A stretch of DNA of 64,000 nucleotides, taken from assembly GCA_017536965.1 (NCBI GenBank), contig JAFWCK010000031.1, positions 21,896 to 85,895 on the forward strand, read 5' to 3'. Below, in pieces: positions 63,492 to 64,000 of this stretch (positions are counted from its first letter, which is position 1; every line of letters starts with the position of its first letter). The position numbers were made by a program, and so were the translations under genes. The notes under the pieces are model-generated. The model did not search any database, was not told the DNA's origin, and saw nothing but the letters and a program-made list of their open reading frames with translations. This DNA comes from Lachnospiraceae bacterium (GTDB lineage Bacteria > Bacillota > Clostridia > Lachnospirales > Lachnospiraceae).

Positions 63492-63520
63492 TTGAAATAC
63501 GTAAATGTTTCTAGTAATAT
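63492..63520 (+). promoter_or_regulatory. Promoter of plsX
   Basis: TTGAAA (63492-63497), 17 bp, TAATAT (63515-63520). Confidence 0.78.
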
Positions 63521-63531
63521 TATCTGAGTAG

Positions 63532-63545
63532 TTTCCGGCCGGAAA
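63532..63545. promoter_or_regulatory. 14 bp perfect palindrome in the plsX leader
   Basis: TTTCCGGCCGGAAA lies about 12 bp after the -10, just past the expected transcription start. It does not look like a FapR site. It could be an operator or a short hairpin. Confidence 0.45.
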
Positions 63546-63586
63546 AGGACCGGTCTCTACATGTGCTTTCCGAGGAGGAATAGGGA

Positions 63587-64000
63587 GTGGAAGAACGCAG
63601 TAAAACGATTGTCGCACTGGATGCCATGGGCGGAGATTTTGCGCCGGCCCAGCAGGTTAAAGGTGCTGTTGAGGCAGTCTGCGAAAACAAGAATATCGTC
63701 GTGAAATTGTTCGGCATTGAGGAGCAGGTCCGTGCCGAACTGGCCAAGTATTCCTATCCGGAAGAGCAGATCGAGGTCATTCATACACCAACCGTGATCG
63801 AGACAGCAGACCCGCCGGTACTGGCTATTAAAACAAAAAAAGACTCATCCATGGTGCGCGGACTTTTCTCCGTCCGCAACAAAGAAGCAGATGCTTTTAT
63901 TTCCTGCGGATGCACCGGAGCGCTTTTAGTCGGCGGACAGACGATCGTCGGCAGGATCCGCGGGATCCAGAGAGGGGCGCTGGCGTTTGTCATGCCATCC
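63587..64000 (+). CDS. plsX: Phosphate acyltransferase PlsX, N-terminal part
   Basis: The first 138 residues; the gene runs past the right edge. VALDAMGGDFAPAQQVKGA near the start and FISCGCTGALLVGG about 100 residues later are the PlsX signatures. The enzyme makes acyl phosphate from acyl-ACP for phospholipid synthesis. The GTG at 63587 is chosen because AGGAGG lies eight bases upstream and no ATG fits the family start. Confidence 0.95.
   Translation, partial: MEERSKTIVALDAMGGDFAPAQQVKGAVEAVCENKNIVVKLFGIEEQVRAELAKYSYPEEQIEVIHTPTVIETADPPVLAIKTKKDSSMVRGLFSVRNKEADAFISCGCTGALLVGGQTIVGRIRGIQRGALAFVMPS

Overview
The window looks like a chromosomal stretch from an anaerobic, fermentative member of the Clostridia, most likely Lachnospiraceae or a close relative. 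The grounds are pyruvate:ferredoxin oxidoreductase, several ferredoxin- and NAD(P)H-linked enzymes, a Pta-AckA acetate pathway, a tungsten enzyme with its own tungstate transporter, a CIRCE-controlled groESL operon and an L32 of the MSICPKNK type. Gene density is high, most genes start behind GGAGG-type ribosome sites, and no phage, insertion sequence, CRISPR array or rRNA is visible. One tRNA-Arg(CCG) lies on the minus strand. Family names below rest on motifs I recognise by eye; no database was searched.

Layout. 1-554: end of an unrecognised gene. 775-5075: three-gene flavin/iron-sulfur operon of NuoE, NuoF and GltD/NfnB-like parts, which matches the Sporomusa-type (Stn) transhydrogenase plan and has no hydrogenase centre. 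5669-15275: division and cell wall cluster mraZ-rsmH-ftsL-PBP-mraY-murD-ftsW-ftsQ-like-ftsZ, led by a promoter with four phased MraZ boxes. 15611-17642: CIRCE and groES-groEL. 18359-23563: a giant gene for a GH78 (alpha-L-rhamnosidase) fold carrying huge acidic insertions and apparently lacking the catalytic acids. 23657-31379: nrdR, yqeG, aroE, a heterodimeric ABC exporter, an AroD-AroK fusion and efp. 31441-39027: tungsten island with tupABC (minus), a LysR regulator, aldehyde:ferredoxin oxidoreductase, a MoaD-like carrier and a polyferredoxin-alcohol dehydrogenase fusion; TupA appears circularly permuted. 39753-43286: PFOR. 43662-56389: LtaS-like enzyme, phosphoesterase, scpAB, a flavoprotein-Cmk fusion, ispH, rpsA, rsmD, coaD, a coiled-coil protein, yycJ and tmcAL. 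56441-57846: a small lipoprotein with four VYGPP repeats beside a radical SAM/SPASM enzyme. 58584-64000: pta, ackA, rpmF, gdhA (minus) and the start of plsX.

How it fits together. PFOR makes reduced ferredoxin and acetyl-CoA; Pta-AckA converts acetyl-CoA to acetate and ATP; the Stn-like complex can move electrons among ferredoxin, NADH and NADPH; GdhA uses NADPH; the AOR-ADH pair can reduce carboxylic acids to alcohols with spare ferredoxin electrons.

The most unusual non-coding content is a set of intergenic repeat arrays at 5261-5568, 17726-18231, 39131-39479, 43440-43584 and 61307-61763. Each lies just behind an intrinsic terminator, at the end of an operon of the central-metabolism or housekeeping type. 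Two share a core repeated every 42 bp, even where the core is inverted; the other three are built from inverted repeats with TGACC/GGTCA arms repeated every 51-53 bp. These are about four and five turns of B-DNA. I regard these arrays, the VYGPP lipoprotein/radical SAM pair, the AOR-ferredoxin-ADH island, the permuted TupA and the ruptured GH78 protein as the parts most worth study.
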